46,802 nucleotides of DNA from Anaeroplasma bactoclasticum (lineage in GTDB: Bacteria; Bacillota_I; Bacilli_A; Acholeplasmatales; Anaeroplasmataceae), in contig NZ_QXEV01000014.1 in the NCBI RefSeq assembly GCF_003550015.1, positions 1 through 46,802 of the forward strand. The letters run 5' to 3'. The notes beneath the pieces are model-generated. The model saw only the letters and a program-made list of their open reading frames with translations. It was not told the DNA's origin and searched no databases. Both the position numbers and the translations under genes were made by a program. Every line of letters begins with the position of its first letter. Positions within the stretch are counted from its first letter, which is position 1. Positions 9,201 through 18,546 of the stretch are shown here, one piece after another.

Positions 9201-12200
9201 AATCTAAAACACTTCCTATAACGAATACGACTAAATTTACCTTCCAAGGTTGTACTTCAAATAAGATTTCTTATTTAGAGATTGTATCTAGCCTTGGTGC
9301 TGTAATTAAGGATTTAGGTAGCTTTGTATTAAATGAAGCGAATAGTTATGCTTATTCAGAAAAGATATCTATTTATGAATCTGTCCCAACAATTACTATA
9401 ACTTTATATGATGAAAATGGAAATGCAGTAACTGGTGGCTATAGAATTGATTTATATAAGGGTGATGGCGTTATAGATTCTAATGAAGCAACAGGAAAAT
9501 CCTATGTATTTAATGGAATTGAAAGTGGATCATATGAGGCTCATGTTGTACTTCATGATGATCTTGCTAAAAAATATAAGGCAGTTGAGGATATAACTAT
9601 TGATTTAGGAACAGAAGATGTTAATAAGTCTATTCAGCTATCCTTAATAAAAGAAAAGACTATAACATTTACTGTTATAGATGAAGAAGAGACTCCTATA
9701 GAAAATGCATTGATTACTCTAGATGAAATATATACTAGCAGTATCCATAAATTCTATACAGGTTTAACAGATGAAAATGGAAAGGTATCCTTTGATGTAC
9801 ATACTGTACCTATTGAATATACATTAAAGAAGGAAGGCTATATTCCTGAGGGGGATAGTATTTCTGATAGTACAACTAAGGTATCTGTTACTCCATCTGT
9901 AATTAGTGGTATTCCAGTTAGATTAAATGTCTTAGCTAAGAGTGGTAATGGATTAATTAAATCTATTACAGATATTGATTCTAAGAATTTAAGAATTTAT
10001 AACAATACAACGAACGCATACATTTTAGATTACTATTTATATGATAGTAAGGTATATTTACCACTATCTATGGCTTCATATTCTGATTCAATAACATTTA
10101 CTGTTTATGGAATTAAGAATATGGAAGATGCAAGTGAAGAAATAATTCTTAAAGAGTATGCGATGGTAAATATAACTGTAGTAGAGGAATCTTATTTTAC
10201 ATTTACAAATGTGAATGCATATGTTCTTATTTTTGATAATTCGAATAATCTTGTAGATTCCTTTAGTACAAAGCGTCAGCATACCTCTAGTCATTTACCT
10301 CATGGCGAATATAAAATCTTATTAATTGATGATGACTTAGGATGTCATATAAATTCGTTAGATGAATTATCTAAATATCCATTTGTTTTGAATCAGGATT
10401 ATTATTTAATTAATAAGACATTATCTGATTCAGTTTGTGAAATTAAGGACTATACTGTAGCTTCTAATATTGGTTTAGTATCAAATAATATTATTAATTT
10501 AGGTACCTCTGGTACATTACTTAGAAGTAATGGATTATGTGTTGGAGAATTCCAAACAGTAAGAATTTTATTAGATTCTAATAAGGCTTATAATGGTAAG
10601 CTTGAAATTATTATTCCAAAGGAATGTACTTTCCAAAATGGTAGTCTAAGAGTGGATAATAAAGAAAGAGACTATACTATTGTTGATGGAAAGGTATTAG
10701 TAGATATTACAGATAAGGATACTTCTATAAAATATTCTATTTGCTGTAATCAAGAAGCAAATAATATAGAGGTTAAAGCTAGGATTTTAGCTAATGATAC
10801 ATTCTATCCGATTCTTAGTGCTTATTTCCAAACCTATTTATTAAAATACACACTTGATACAACTAAAGATATAGATACTACTTTAAATGTTGCAGGATTG
10901 ACAATATCTTTAGCTACTATTGAGCTATATGATAATGGTAATCTTATTGGAAAAACATTATCTGATACAATAGGTGCATTCTCTATTAAAGAAATAGTGG
11001 ATAAAAGAAGAGAAGTACATGAAATCTATTTAAAGGTTATAAAGGATGGTAAGGTAATTACTACATCCGATAAAAAGGATATTAACCTATCTTATTTTAG
11101 TGTGGCTAGCTTAGTAATTTGCCATAATGGTAATAGATACAAGGTAGGCTATAATACAGTTTCAAGTTTCTCCTTTAATCCAAAGAAAACTATTATCGGA
11201 TTTGAAGCCATCTTAGATGATAATTTGGTGGATAGCTTAGAGCTTATAATAAAATTAACAAATGGTGATACAAAAACATTAGTTATGGAATATAACAGCG
11301 AGAAGGGCTTTTGGTATCAAGAGGGAGAATTTACCTCTACAGCACTTCCATCTCATATATCCTTAAGAATTAATGATGGTATGACATCTACTTATCAAGC
11401 CTTGACTTATGGTAGTTTAAAGGCGGTACCAGAAAAGAGTAGTACATCGACTCAAACCTTAGATAAGGATACATTTAATGTAACATCTATTGGCCCTACT
11501 TTAGTTTCTTCAAATGAAGTAACATTTAGAGTTAATGGAACTATGCTAAGTAAGGCTGTTAGCTTTATAGCTGTTTGTGGTGGCTTAAGATTAGAGCCTA
11601 TTAAGGAATATTATGTATCCTTAGAAGAGGTTTATGTAACATTTGATTTTTCGAGTGTAAAGAGTGGAGATTACTATTTACATGTAACTTATAATGGATA
11701 CTTCATAGATAAGAATTTCACTATAGATAATAGCTTACCATTTGGATATACAGGATACGACTTTAATGTTCCTGGATACGGGGCTATAAATACTGTTCAA
11801 ACAGGTAATATTGTCCTTGAAAATAGAGGCTATACCGATTGTATGACAAAGGTTGTTGTATTATCTGGCGAAGATATAGTATTTGAAAAGAGCGGTAAAA
11901 AGGATTTAATTGATATTATTTCTTGTGATGGATTAGCTGGTACATTACTTGCGAAAGAAGATGCAACATATTACTTTACTTATAGAGTGACTGGATCAAA
12001 TCCAAAGATTACTTGCTGCTTCTTAGATAGAGTAAATGATCGATTATTTGATTCACCAGATATCTCTCAAGTAGGTAAAAACTCTGTAAGAGAGAATGTA
12101 TATTCTATTATTGGTAATGATTCAACATCTTATCAAAAGGCAATATCTGAAATGGCAAATTACTTATCTACTATTGGATATAATAAGGTAACTATAGAAG

Positions 12201-15200
12201 ACTGCGAAAAGGCAATTGTAACTAAGGCGAAAGGATTCTATGGAACAGAAGCATTATTTGTAGATTCTATTATCACTGAGCCTCATTTCGATTTATATCG
12301 TATTTATAATTGTACAACAGAACGTCATCTAGAAGAGGGTATCTTTGGTCGTGGTATTTTTACTAATTTTGAAATAACATTAAAAAAGGAAAATGATGTT
12401 TATATCATGTATTTACCAGAAGAAAGAATATACTTTAATGAATATTTAGGTAAGTATTATTCTTATGATGGAAGATATACTCTAACTATCTCCTCAACTA
12501 GCGGAACTATTGCAAAAGATGATACTAAGTATATATTTGATGATGGATTACTTATGCAAGTAATAAGTAAGGGTGTAGTTTTATATAATTTATCCTATAC
12601 AAATAATAAGCTTACATCTATTCAAGGAATATATGATTTAGTTACATTCCATTATAAAAATGGTTATGTAGATGAAGTATATCTAAATGGCAGCTTAAAG
12701 GAAACATATATTCAATCGAATGGCTTCTTGATGGGTGTTAGAGGAAATGTAAATTATAACTATAATTATTTATTTAACGAAGTAGGCGCAAGATATGGCC
12801 TTATGTCATCTAGTGAAATAAATGATGAAGTTACAACTTATGATTATGATTCTTTAGCTAGATTAACTAAAGTAAATAAGGGTATTTATTCTGTTTCTTA
12901 TGAATATTTAGATGGTTTAGTTGTTAAAATGGAAGCCTCTGGTAGTGAAACATATTTATATTTTGATTCTTATGGAAATATCATAAAAGAGATATCCTCT
13001 TTAGGTATGATTAAGGATATGAAGCAAGAGGGCAATTTGGTTTATAATATGATCAATACTCAAACTCAAGCATCTGGCTATGATGAATATGGAAGAATTA
13101 ATGTCTTTAATTATGCAGATGGAACATCTATTTGGTATACATATAGTGATACTGAAACTAAGGTAAAGGATGCCAAGGGTAATGAATATATTTATAGATA
13201 TGATGAAAATAAGACATTAATTGGTATTACTTATCCAGATAATACAAAAGAAGAATATACATATTCCAATGGCTTCTTAGTAGCTAAAAAGGATAGAAAA
13301 GGACTTACAACAAGCTATACATATGATACTTTAGGTAGAGTATCTAAAATAACTTATCCTGATTCTTCTTATACAGAATATGAATATAATTCAGATTCTT
13401 CTATAAAATCATTAAAAGATTCTACATATACTATGGCATTTACCTATACAAAGGATGGCTTATTAGATACAGTAACCTATAAGGATGGTAAAACTTTACA
13501 TTATGAATATGATGAAAAGAATAGAGTGGCTGAGGTTACTGACCCACTTGGTCGTATAACTCGCTATGAATATGATGAGAATGATTTAATATCTAAGGTT
13601 AAGAATTCTTCTAATTCTGTAATTACAGAATATACATATGATTCTTATGGTAGAGTAATTAAACAAAAGAATTCCAATTCTTCATATACAGAATATACAT
13701 ATAAGGGAAATTATATTGAAAGTGTAATGAATTATGGTAAGAATAAGGAATTATTATCTGGCTTTGTTTATACTTATAATTTATATGGCTTAGTTGAGCG
13801 TATAGATACATTAGATGATAGAATATTCTATTATTATGATAGCGTTGGAAGAATTACAAAGATTATGTCTAATAATATGAATGTCACTTATGTTTATGAT
13901 GCCTTAGGTAATCGTAGAAGTATGGTTGTTGATTCTATCAAAACAGAATATTCTAGTAATGAATTAAATCAATATATAACTATTGGAAATAATAATTTAT
14001 CTTATGATTTAAATGGTAATTTGATATCTATTAGTGGTTCTGAAACATATAACTTTACATATAATGCGAAAAACCAGCTTGTATCTGTAGAAAATGGTAC
14101 GGATACATTTACATACACTTATGATTTCTTTGGTAATAGAGATAGTGTTACAGTAAATGGTACTACAACAAATTATTATTATACTCCTTGTGAAAATGGC
14201 TCTTTAGTTGCAAGTAAAACTGGCAGCAAAGGAATTAGCTATATCTATGGTAATTCATTAATTGGAGCTTATACAAATAGTAAGATGTATTATTATGATT
14301 ATGATGGAATTGGTAATGTATGTGAAATAGTTAATTCTAGTGGTGTTGTTCAAAATAGCTATACATATGATGGAAATTATACTGTAGCTACTAAAACAGA
14401 AGCGATAGCTAATCCATTCACTTATGGATCTAAGCTTAAATATATGGATGATGGATCTATCCTATATAAGGTTGGTAAAAGATATATCCTAAAGGATACA
14501 CTTGCCTTCACATCTCCAGAACAAAATGGTGTTGATCTTGGTATTAATTTATATCAATATGCTGGTTCAAACCATATAAATCTACTAGATAAGGGTGGAG
14601 ATATTGGTGTTGTCGCAACCGCATGTTTAGTTGGTGTTGGTGTGGGTTTTGTAGGACAATTATTCAGTGATACTTTAAATGGCCAAGTATCTTATGCTGG
14701 AGATTATGTTGGTAGTATGGTTTCTGGTGCTTTAACTGGTGCGGCAGGAGCTGTAGTAACCTTATCTGGTGGAGCTGGCTTAGCCTTTGGTGCAGGATTG
14801 AATGCGGCAGGATCGGTTGTTGGTACTTATGTTTCAGCATTCGTTGACTATGGACTATATGGTAGAGATTTCAAATGGGATCAATTATCTGAAAAAGCAT
14901 ATGCAAATGCTGAATGGGCTGCCGTTTCTGGCATTTTCGGCGGACTATTAGGTAAGGCAACTGGCCTTGATAGTTTATCTGGACTTGTTACAGATGTATC
15001 CTTAGGAAAAATAAGAAATATGCTAGAAGCAGAAGGCTATTCTCCTGAGGAGATTGATGAAATATTAGGCTTTAGACTAATGCCATTAATTGACCCTGCA
15101 GGCTATGTATGTGAGGGTGTAAGCTCCAATAGAATTGAAGGAGTAAAATGTACTCTATTCTATAGTGAGGTTTCTACAGGAATGGGTGCAGTAGTATATT

Positions 15201-15901
15201 CCAATGAATATTGGGGCCAAATCAATCCACTGTATTCTGATTCTCTAGGCAAATATGCATGGGATGTACCACAAGGCTATTGGCAGGTTAAATTTGAAAA
15301 GGAAGGCTATTTTGTAGCATATAGTGAATGGCTACCTGTACCTCCAATTCAGCTTGATGTCAATGTTAGCCTAGTTGCTATCGCATCTCCAATAGTTACA
15401 TCCTGTGATATGAAGAAAAATGAAATATTGTTTACTTTTAGTCAGTATATGAAAGTAGATGATATTAACACAACAAATATTAAAATAACTTCTAATGGTA
15501 GTGTAATTTCTGGTACATTTACTGCAGTAGATCAAGAAGAATCATTTAATGATTCAAGCATCATGCTTGCAAGAACATTTAAATTTGTACCAAATAAAGA
15601 ATTTAATTCAGTTATTAAAATTGAAATATCTGATGTATTAAATTATACAGATACTCCACTAGAAGAAGCCTACTTTAAAACATATGATTTTACAAGCACA
15701 AATCCAATAGATCCAATAGATCCTTCAGATCCAACAAATCCAGTAAACCCAGGTGAAGGAGAAAGTAGTAATACAAACTCTGCTGGTTTACCTGTTGGTG
15801 CAGTAGTTGGTATTTCTATTGGTGCGGTATTACTTGTTGCAGCGGCAGTAGTAGTTGTAATTATTGTAATAAAGAAGAAAAAATCTAGTGTAAGAGAATA
15901 A
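6239..15901 (+). CDS. Giant membrane-anchored GLUG/BspA/YD-repeat (Rhs-like) surface protein
   Basis: 3220 aa. I place the start at ATG 6239, preceded by GAGGTG, because it opens a clean signal peptide (MKKTMGKIILLSLFAVLSFL...VFA-EN); a longer in-frame ATG at 6179 lacks a ribosome site. A weak promoter (TTGAAT 6179, TATTCT 6202) fits. Modules in order: GLUG repeats (about 165-455, GGIVGYSYGS-type); a second GLUG block (about 600-720) after a CxCG spacer; BspA-type leucine-rich repeats (about 840-940); carboxypeptidase-regulatory-like modules (about 1045-1220); a long beta-rich region without a recognised family; YD repeats (about 2200-2700); an Rhs-like core end INLYQYAGSNHINLLD (to about 2790); a Gly/Ala-rich hydrophobic stretch (2790-2870); DPAGYVCEGV module (about 2954); SbsA/Big_5-like Ig module (about 3050-3145); Pro/Asp linker; transmembrane helix (about 3184-3212) and KKKK. 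No LPXTG and no recognised toxin domain. Probably a surface adhesin or contact protein. Confidence 0.85.
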   Translation: MKKTMGKIILLSLFAVLSFLFCKFYSFNVFAENPYQAPTLNGDNFYEISTKDELYWFAYEVNTNKHINYNAKLVSDITINSEDLSTIEDKSGLEAWNPIGDYNKNTIIYQGIFDGNHHKISGIYVNGTSRYCGFFGLVKRTTITNLSLENIYYETTATSNIYIGGLVGKAETKTTISDVSVEGSLYTSSNNVIHMGGIVGYSYGSEISISSCDSNVAMEITSNKESHIGGIIGYAYKTTITDSYASHSINIENTTYKHYIGGIAGYMIKSSINDSSSDVNINAPYCNAAGIAGVTSTESTIVNCINYGNITGRNASGIVCKNSRGVIVDCVNYGEMIGEYYAAGIAAGVTSRTPRIEGCTNYGICHAGKYSAGILAYSSYESSVSYCENYGDIYSGEIASGIVGYTEALVLACENYGYIHDATTAVAGIAGYATSIRYSFNQGELEAESEEATLIGIAYRVDLISNVYNIGQITKKDNQEAFAICADKDASTVIYNAFYTNDTIPSAYLKIPGSYAKLVSDSDFLDGKICYELNDEPYYKQTLGVDFYPIIIGDSKNVYRICDGNTVTYSNTSGSENHHFVNGICTCGEYEKPEVSLDGTYLIKNAGNLLYFAEEVNKGNNTINGKLVSNIVLNNDILQRLNTNDYILQGMDKDSIVRFTPIGNLEYPYNGKFDGNYYSINGLFMDDYQGFAALFGAIGTKGIVKNLSVKESCIILDETKVVVQRGYYSGFIYGDSVGFTDNVSVSSSYIAIKDNTRTVILEHNHVEPLMHMYYGGNFVASYVQAVNDRYMSSKQLIQEMYLSIYYEGTGVLTSALPDYDYFSITNKIDGALSRQYFVIQEIYVGEGITELAERCFDYIVPHHLYLPSTLKKLNYLSIMGCTGNVIILPRSIERIEEYAIYASGATIVLPNTVEYLDPNWIASATNIYFEGTKDEYLALGQTMYSWFTYVFGYNQETNIKGTVTITLEYNGKVNPYSGNYLQLTCDGQSKTLPITNTTKFTFQGCTSNKISYLEIVSSLGAVIKDLGSFVLNEANSYAYSEKISIYESVPTITITLYDENGNAVTGGYRIDLYKGDGVIDSNEATGKSYVFNGIESGSYEAHVVLHDDLAKKYKAVEDITIDLGTEDVNKSIQLSLIKEKTITFTVIDEEETPIENALITLDEIYTSSIHKFYTGLTDENGKVSFDVHTVPIEYTLKKEGYIPEGDSISDSTTKVSVTPSVISGIPVRLNVLAKSGNGLIKSITDIDSKNLRIYNNTTNAYILDYYLYDSKVYLPLSMASYSDSITFTVYGIKNMEDASEEIILKEYAMVNITVVEESYFTFTNVNAYVLIFDNSNNLVDSFSTKRQHTSSHLPHGEYKILLIDDDLGCHINSLDELSKYPFVLNQDYYLINKTLSDSVCEIKDYTVASNIGLVSNNIINLGTSGTLLRSNGLCVGEFQTVRILLDSNKAYNGKLEIIIPKECTFQNGSLRVDNKERDYTIVDGKVLVDITDKDTSIKYSICCNQEANNIEVKARILANDTFYPILSAYFQTYLLKYTLDTTKDIDTTLNVAGLTISLATIELYDNGNLIGKTLSDTIGAFSIKEIVDKRREVHEIYLKVIKDGKVITTSDKKDINLSYFSVASLVICHNGNRYKVGYNTVSSFSFNPKKTIIGFEAILDDNLVDSLELIIKLTNGDTKTLVMEYNSEKGFWYQEGEFTSTALPSHISLRINDGMTSTYQALTYGSLKAVPEKSSTSTQTLDKDTFNVTSIGPTLVSSNEVTFRVNGTMLSKAVSFIAVCGGLRLEPIKEYYVSLEEVYVTFDFSSVKSGDYYLHVTYNGYFIDKNFTIDNSLPFGYTGYDFNVPGYGAINTVQTGNIVLENRGYTDCMTKVVVLSGEDIVFEKSGKKDLIDIISCDGLAGTLLAKEDATYYFTYRVTGSNPKITCCFLDRVNDRLFDSPDISQVGKNSVRENVYSIIGNDSTSYQKAISEMANYLSTIGYNKVTIEDCEKAIVTKAKGFYGTEALFVDSIITEPHFDLYRIYNCTTERHLEEGIFGRGIFTNFEITLKKENDVYIMYLPEERIYFNEYLGKYYSYDGRYTLTISSTSGTIAKDDTKYIFDDGLLMQVISKGVVLYNLSYTNNKLTSIQGIYDLVTFHYKNGYVDEVYLNGSLKETYIQSNGFLMGVRGNVNYNYNYLFNEVGARYGLMSSSEINDEVTTYDYDSLARLTKVNKGIYSVSYEYLDGLVVKMEASGSETYLYFDSYGNIIKEISSLGMIKDMKQEGNLVYNMINTQTQASGYDEYGRINVFNYADGTSIWYTYSDTETKVKDAKGNEYIYRYDENKTLIGITYPDNTKEEYTYSNGFLVAKKDRKGLTTSYTYDTLGRVSKITYPDSSYTEYEYNSDSSIKSLKDSTYTMAFTYTKDGLLDTVTYKDGKTLHYEYDEKNRVAEVTDPLGRITRYEYDENDLISKVKNSSNSVITEYTYDSYGRVIKQKNSNSSYTEYTYKGNYIESVMNYGKNKELLSGFVYTYNLYGLVERIDTLDDRIFYYYDSVGRITKIMSNNMNVTYVYDALGNRRSMVVDSIKTEYSSNELNQYITIGNNNLSYDLNGNLISISGSETYNFTYNAKNQLVSVENGTDTFTYTYDFFGNRDSVTVNGTTTNYYYTPCENGSLVASKTGSKGISYIYGNSLIGAYTNSKMYYYDYDGIGNVCEIVNSSGVVQNSYTYDGNYTVATKTEAIANPFTYGSKLKYMDDGSILYKVGKRYILKDTLAFTSPEQNGVDLGINLYQYAGSNHINLLDKGGDIGVVATACLVGVGVGFVGQLFSDTLNGQVSYAGDYVGSMVSGALTGAAGAVVTLSGGAGLAFGAGLNAAGSVVGTYVSAFVDYGLYGRDFKWDQLSEKAYANAEWAAVSGIFGGLLGKATGLDSLSGLVTDVSLGKIRNMLEAEGYSPEEIDEILGFRLMPLIDPAGYVCEGVSSNRIEGVKCTLFYSEVSTGMGAVVYSNEYWGQINPLYSDSLGKYAWDVPQGYWQVKFEKEGYFVAYSEWLPVPPIQLDVNVSLVAIASPIVTSCDMKKNEILFTFSQYMKVDDINTTNIKITSNGSVISGTFTAVDQEESFNDSSIMLARTFKFVPNKEFNSVIKIEISDVLNYTDTPLEEAYFKTYDFTSTNPIDPIDPSDPTNPVNPGEGESSNTNSAGLPVGAVVGISIGAVLLVAAAVVVVIIVIKKKKSSVRE

Positions 15902-15914
15902 CTAGATTTCAAAA

Positions 15915-15939
15915 GGGCATATCACTGATATGCCTTTTT
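15915..15939 (+). terminator. Terminator of the giant surface-protein gene
   Basis: Perfect stem GGCATATC (15916-15923) with GATATGCC (15927-15934), loop ACT, followed by five T. It separates the surface-protein gene from the cassette downstream. Confidence 0.85.
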
Positions 15940-15989
15940 CCTTTTCTTTAGATAAGATTTGCTTTATAATAGATTTTGAGGTGCAATTT

Positions 15990-17066
15990 ATGAATTTAGT
16001 AGATACCATAAGGGCTTATTTAAAGGGAGAAAAATTAAATAATGAATCCTTTGATGAAAGGCTATTAAATCATGCGATTACACAATCCCTAGATACAATT
16101 CTTTATCCTGTATATGGAATAAAGGAATATAAGAAGTATTATGTATCATGGGTTTTAAAACAAGAGAAGTATTATGATTTAGATAAGGAAATCACTACCC
16201 TTTTTAATAAGAATCATATTAATCATATATATTTTAAAGGAACTGTATTATCTACTCTATATGATGATCCATCGATAAGAACTAGAGGTGATATTGATTT
16301 TTATGTTTCTAAGGATGATATGACACTTGCCCATAAATTATTATTAGATAATGGATTTATTGATGATGAGTCATGCCAGGATTGTATGCATCATATTGGT
16401 ATTAGGAAAAATAATATCGAGGTTGAGCTTCATTTTGTCATGTTTGACCCAGATAACCTAGATTCATGGAAGAATATGTTTAAAGATCCTTTTAGTAAAT
16501 GTAGCATAAAGGATGGATACTTATATGAATTCTTACCAACATATCATTTCTTATATTGCATGATGCATTTTGCACATCATTTAAGAAGTGGTGCTGGAAT
16601 TAGATATATCTTAGATTTTTATTACATGCTAAAGAAAACAAATATTGATATGGATTTATTACATAAGGAAATTAAGAATTGTCAGCTTGAAACCTTATAT
16701 TCTAATATCATTAATGCGATAAGATATTTATCCTATACAGATTTTGATTCAAGTGTTGAAAATATCGATATAGAGTTTTTTATTGATTATATGCTATCCT
16801 ATGGTATTCATGGATATAGTAATAATGAAACTACCAAACAGGCAGTACATCAAAATAAGGTAAGATATTTCTTTTCTAGAGTATTTGTATGGAATAAGGC
16901 ATATAGAATATCTCTTTATCCAAAAATGGGTAAGAAGGCTATATGCTATCCATTATGTGTAATTCATCATTTCTTTTATTTAATTACACATAAGCTTAAA
17001 AGCTTCTTTTTATTTCTATTTGGAAAGAATAAGAATAAAGAGTTATATAAAAAATTAGGAGTATAG
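15990..17066 (+). CDS. Nucleotidyltransferase family protein (NTP_transf_5-like), first gene of peptide cassette
   Basis: 358 aa from ATG 15990, which has GAGGTG seven bases before it; a longer reading to 15930 would begin inside the terminator hairpin. TATAAT at 15965-15970 is the likely -10. The nucleotidyltransferase signature is clear: FKGTVLSTLYDDPSIRTRGD runs into DID (D101, D103), with a third acid in EVELHF (E144/E146). This family sits in RiPP-type clusters, including lasso peptide loci, beside PqqD and HPr-kinase-like genes, and its reaction is unproved. The C-terminal half (helical, with a basic tail) is family-typical. The next gene follows after 10 bases. It may transfer a nucleotide to a peptide or protein, or act as a dedicated partner of the kinase; both are inference. 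Confidence 0.8.
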   Translation: MNLVDTIRAYLKGEKLNNESFDERLLNHAITQSLDTILYPVYGIKEYKKYYVSWVLKQEKYYDLDKEITTLFNKNHINHIYFKGTVLSTLYDDPSIRTRGDIDFYVSKDDMTLAHKLLLDNGFIDDESCQDCMHHIGIRKNNIEVELHFVMFDPDNLDSWKNMFKDPFSKCSIKDGYLYEFLPTYHFLYCMMHFAHHLRSGAGIRYILDFYYMLKKTNIDMDLLHKEIKNCQLETLYSNIINAIRYLSYTDFDSSVENIDIEFFIDYMLSYGIHGYSNNETTKQAVHQNKVRYFFSRVFVWNKAYRISLYPKMGKKAICYPLCVIHHFFYLITHKLKSFFLFLFGKNKNKELYKKLGV

Positions 17067-17076
17067 GAGGGTTATT

Positions 17077-17886
17077 ATGTTCATTAGAGTTGCAGGTATT
17101 GGTATTTTAATTGATTTAATGCATGAGGATGAATTTAAATCCTTAAGTAAATATGAAACACATTTACCTCCACAATATGTAATCCTAACCAATATGGAAT
17201 ATCCTATACGAATACCTAATATTGAGCCTATTCATACAGAATTTTATGATTTATATCAAATGAATACTACAACACTTCAGATTCAAAAGGAAGATGGGGT
17301 TATTACAGGCTATATTCTATATAAGGATAATGAAATTACATTAGTTCCATTAATTGATACATTTAATATGGAATATTTATTAAGCCAATACGCAATTGCC
17401 TATATTATGGCTAGGAATAATGCGTTAATCTTACATGGTTCAAGCTTTATCTATAAGGATATGGGTATTATAGTATCTGCAAAAAGTGGTACAGGTAAAT
17501 CTACACATTCAAGATTATGGCAAAAGTATGAGGATGTTAAAATTATTAATGATGATAAGAATATATTAAAAATAGAAGGAGATAAGCTTATGGCCTATGG
17601 TTCTCCTTGGAGTGGTAAGCATATGCTAGATAATAACTGTAAGGCCCAAGTATCTAGTATTGTATTCTTATATCAAAATAAAGAAAATGTAATCGAAAGA
17701 TTAAAGCCTATGGAGGCCTTTAAGAAATTGATGGGGCAGCTAGTGCTTCCTACAAAGGAAAATCAAGATTTATGGAATAAAATTATGGATATGCTACTAG
17801 CATTACCTATATATAATCTTGGCTGCAATATGGAAAAGGAAGCATATTTAACATTAAAGAAGGAGTTGGATTTATTATGCCATTAA
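17077..17886 (+). CDS. HPr kinase-like (HprK C-terminal fold) protein
   Basis: 269 aa; ribosome site GGAGGG before ATG 17077. The N-terminal 110 residues have no recognised motif. The kinase fold follows: LILHGSSFIYKD (117-128), Walker A SGTGKS (137-142), acidic pair DD (159-160) and GSPWSGK (175-181), all marks of HprK-related peptide-cluster kinases rather than the HPr kinase of carbon regulation. Relatives in lasso peptide clusters phosphorylate the precursor; others are uncharacterised. It overlaps the PqqD gene by 10 bases, so the two proteins are probably made together. Substrate here unknown. Confidence 0.85.
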   Translation: MFIRVAGIGILIDLMHEDEFKSLSKYETHLPPQYVILTNMEYPIRIPNIEPIHTEFYDLYQMNTTTLQIQKEDGVITGYILYKDNEITLVPLIDTFNMEYLLSQYAIAYIMARNNALILHGSSFIYKDMGIIVSAKSGTGKSTHSRLWQKYEDVKIINDDKNILKIEGDKLMAYGSPWSGKHMLDNNCKAQVSSIVFLYQNKENVIERLKPMEAFKKLMGQLVLPTKENQDLWNKIMDMLLALPIYNLGCNMEKEAYLTLKKELDLLCH

Positions 17887-18140
17887 AAGATAATTTTATT
17901 TTTAAAGAAGTACAAGAAGAATATATGATTGTTCCATTATTTAATGGAAACGTCAATATGAGTAAGGTTTTTAATTTAAATGAAACAGGTGCATTTATTA
18001 TTAAAAAGCTTAAAGAGAAGGATGACATTGAATATGTTGTTGATGAAATGTTTAAAGAATATGATGCAGATAAAGAATTATTAAGAAGCGATATAAAAGC
18101 TTTTATTGAGGAATTAAAGAAAAGAGGCTTCTATGAATAG
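17877..18140 (+). CDS. PqqD family protein (RiPP recognition element)
   Basis: 87 aa, the usual PqqD size. It carries the winged-helix pattern: a beta-hairpin start (YMIVPLFNGNVNMSKVFNLN), NETGAFIIKKL as the conserved 'N.tg..iw..l' helix, then a helix pair ending in LKKRGFYE. PqqD proteins bind the leader peptide of RiPP precursors and hand it to modifying enzymes. It overlaps both neighbours (HPr-kinase-like gene upstream, S26 peptidase downstream), as expected for a complex. No precursor is encoded beside it. Confidence 0.88.
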   Translation: MPLKDNFIFKEVQEEYMIVPLFNGNVNMSKVFNLNETGAFIIKKLKEKDDIEYVVDEMFKEYDADKELLRSDIKAFIEELKKRGFYE

Positions 18141-18546
18141 AATGGAGGATATCTATCCTTTTATTCTAGAAGCATTTTCTAAAGATTTAACTTTTACATT
18201 TCCAATTCATGGTACAAGTATGCTACCAATGCTTAAAACAGGAGATTTAGTTACAATTAAGAAAGTGGAATCTTTACAAAAGGGAGATATCGTATTATTT
18301 AGAAGATTTGATGAATCCTTTGTTTTACATAGAATTATTAGAGTCAATAATGATTCTTATGATATTGTTGGAGATCATCAAGGTATAGTTGAGAAGAATG
18401 TCTTATTTGGTCAAATGATTGGTGTTGTTATTTCTTATAATAAAAATGGCAAAGAGCACCATATGAAAAATTTAAGATATAAGATATATAAAGCTCTTGT
18501 TCGTATAACTTTATTAAGAAAAATATTTGGAAGGATTTTTAAATGA
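18133..18546 (+). CDS. S24/S26 family peptidase, signal-peptidase-like, Ser-His type
   Basis: 137 aa. The box around the nucleophile is HGTSMLP (S29); KKGD-type and FVLHRII (H66) follow, then VGDH (79-82). The second catalytic residue appears to be His, as in SipW/ER-type signal peptidases, not the Lys of ordinary bacterial SipS enzymes. There is no N-terminal membrane anchor; a basic, weakly hydrophobic C-terminus may touch the membrane. Stand-alone proteins of this type occur with PqqD and HPr-kinase-like genes and are good candidates for leader-peptide removal (inference). The start overlaps the PqqD stop, and its own stop overlaps the ABC gene (ATGA). An internal ATG nine bases on is an alternative start. 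Confidence 0.82.
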   Translation: MNRMEDIYPFILEAFSKDLTFTFPIHGTSMLPMLKTGDLVTIKKVESLQKGDIVLFRRFDESFVLHRIIRVNNDSYDIVGDHQGIVEKNVLFGQMIGVVISYNKNGKEHHMKNLRYKIYKALVRITLLRKIFGRIFK

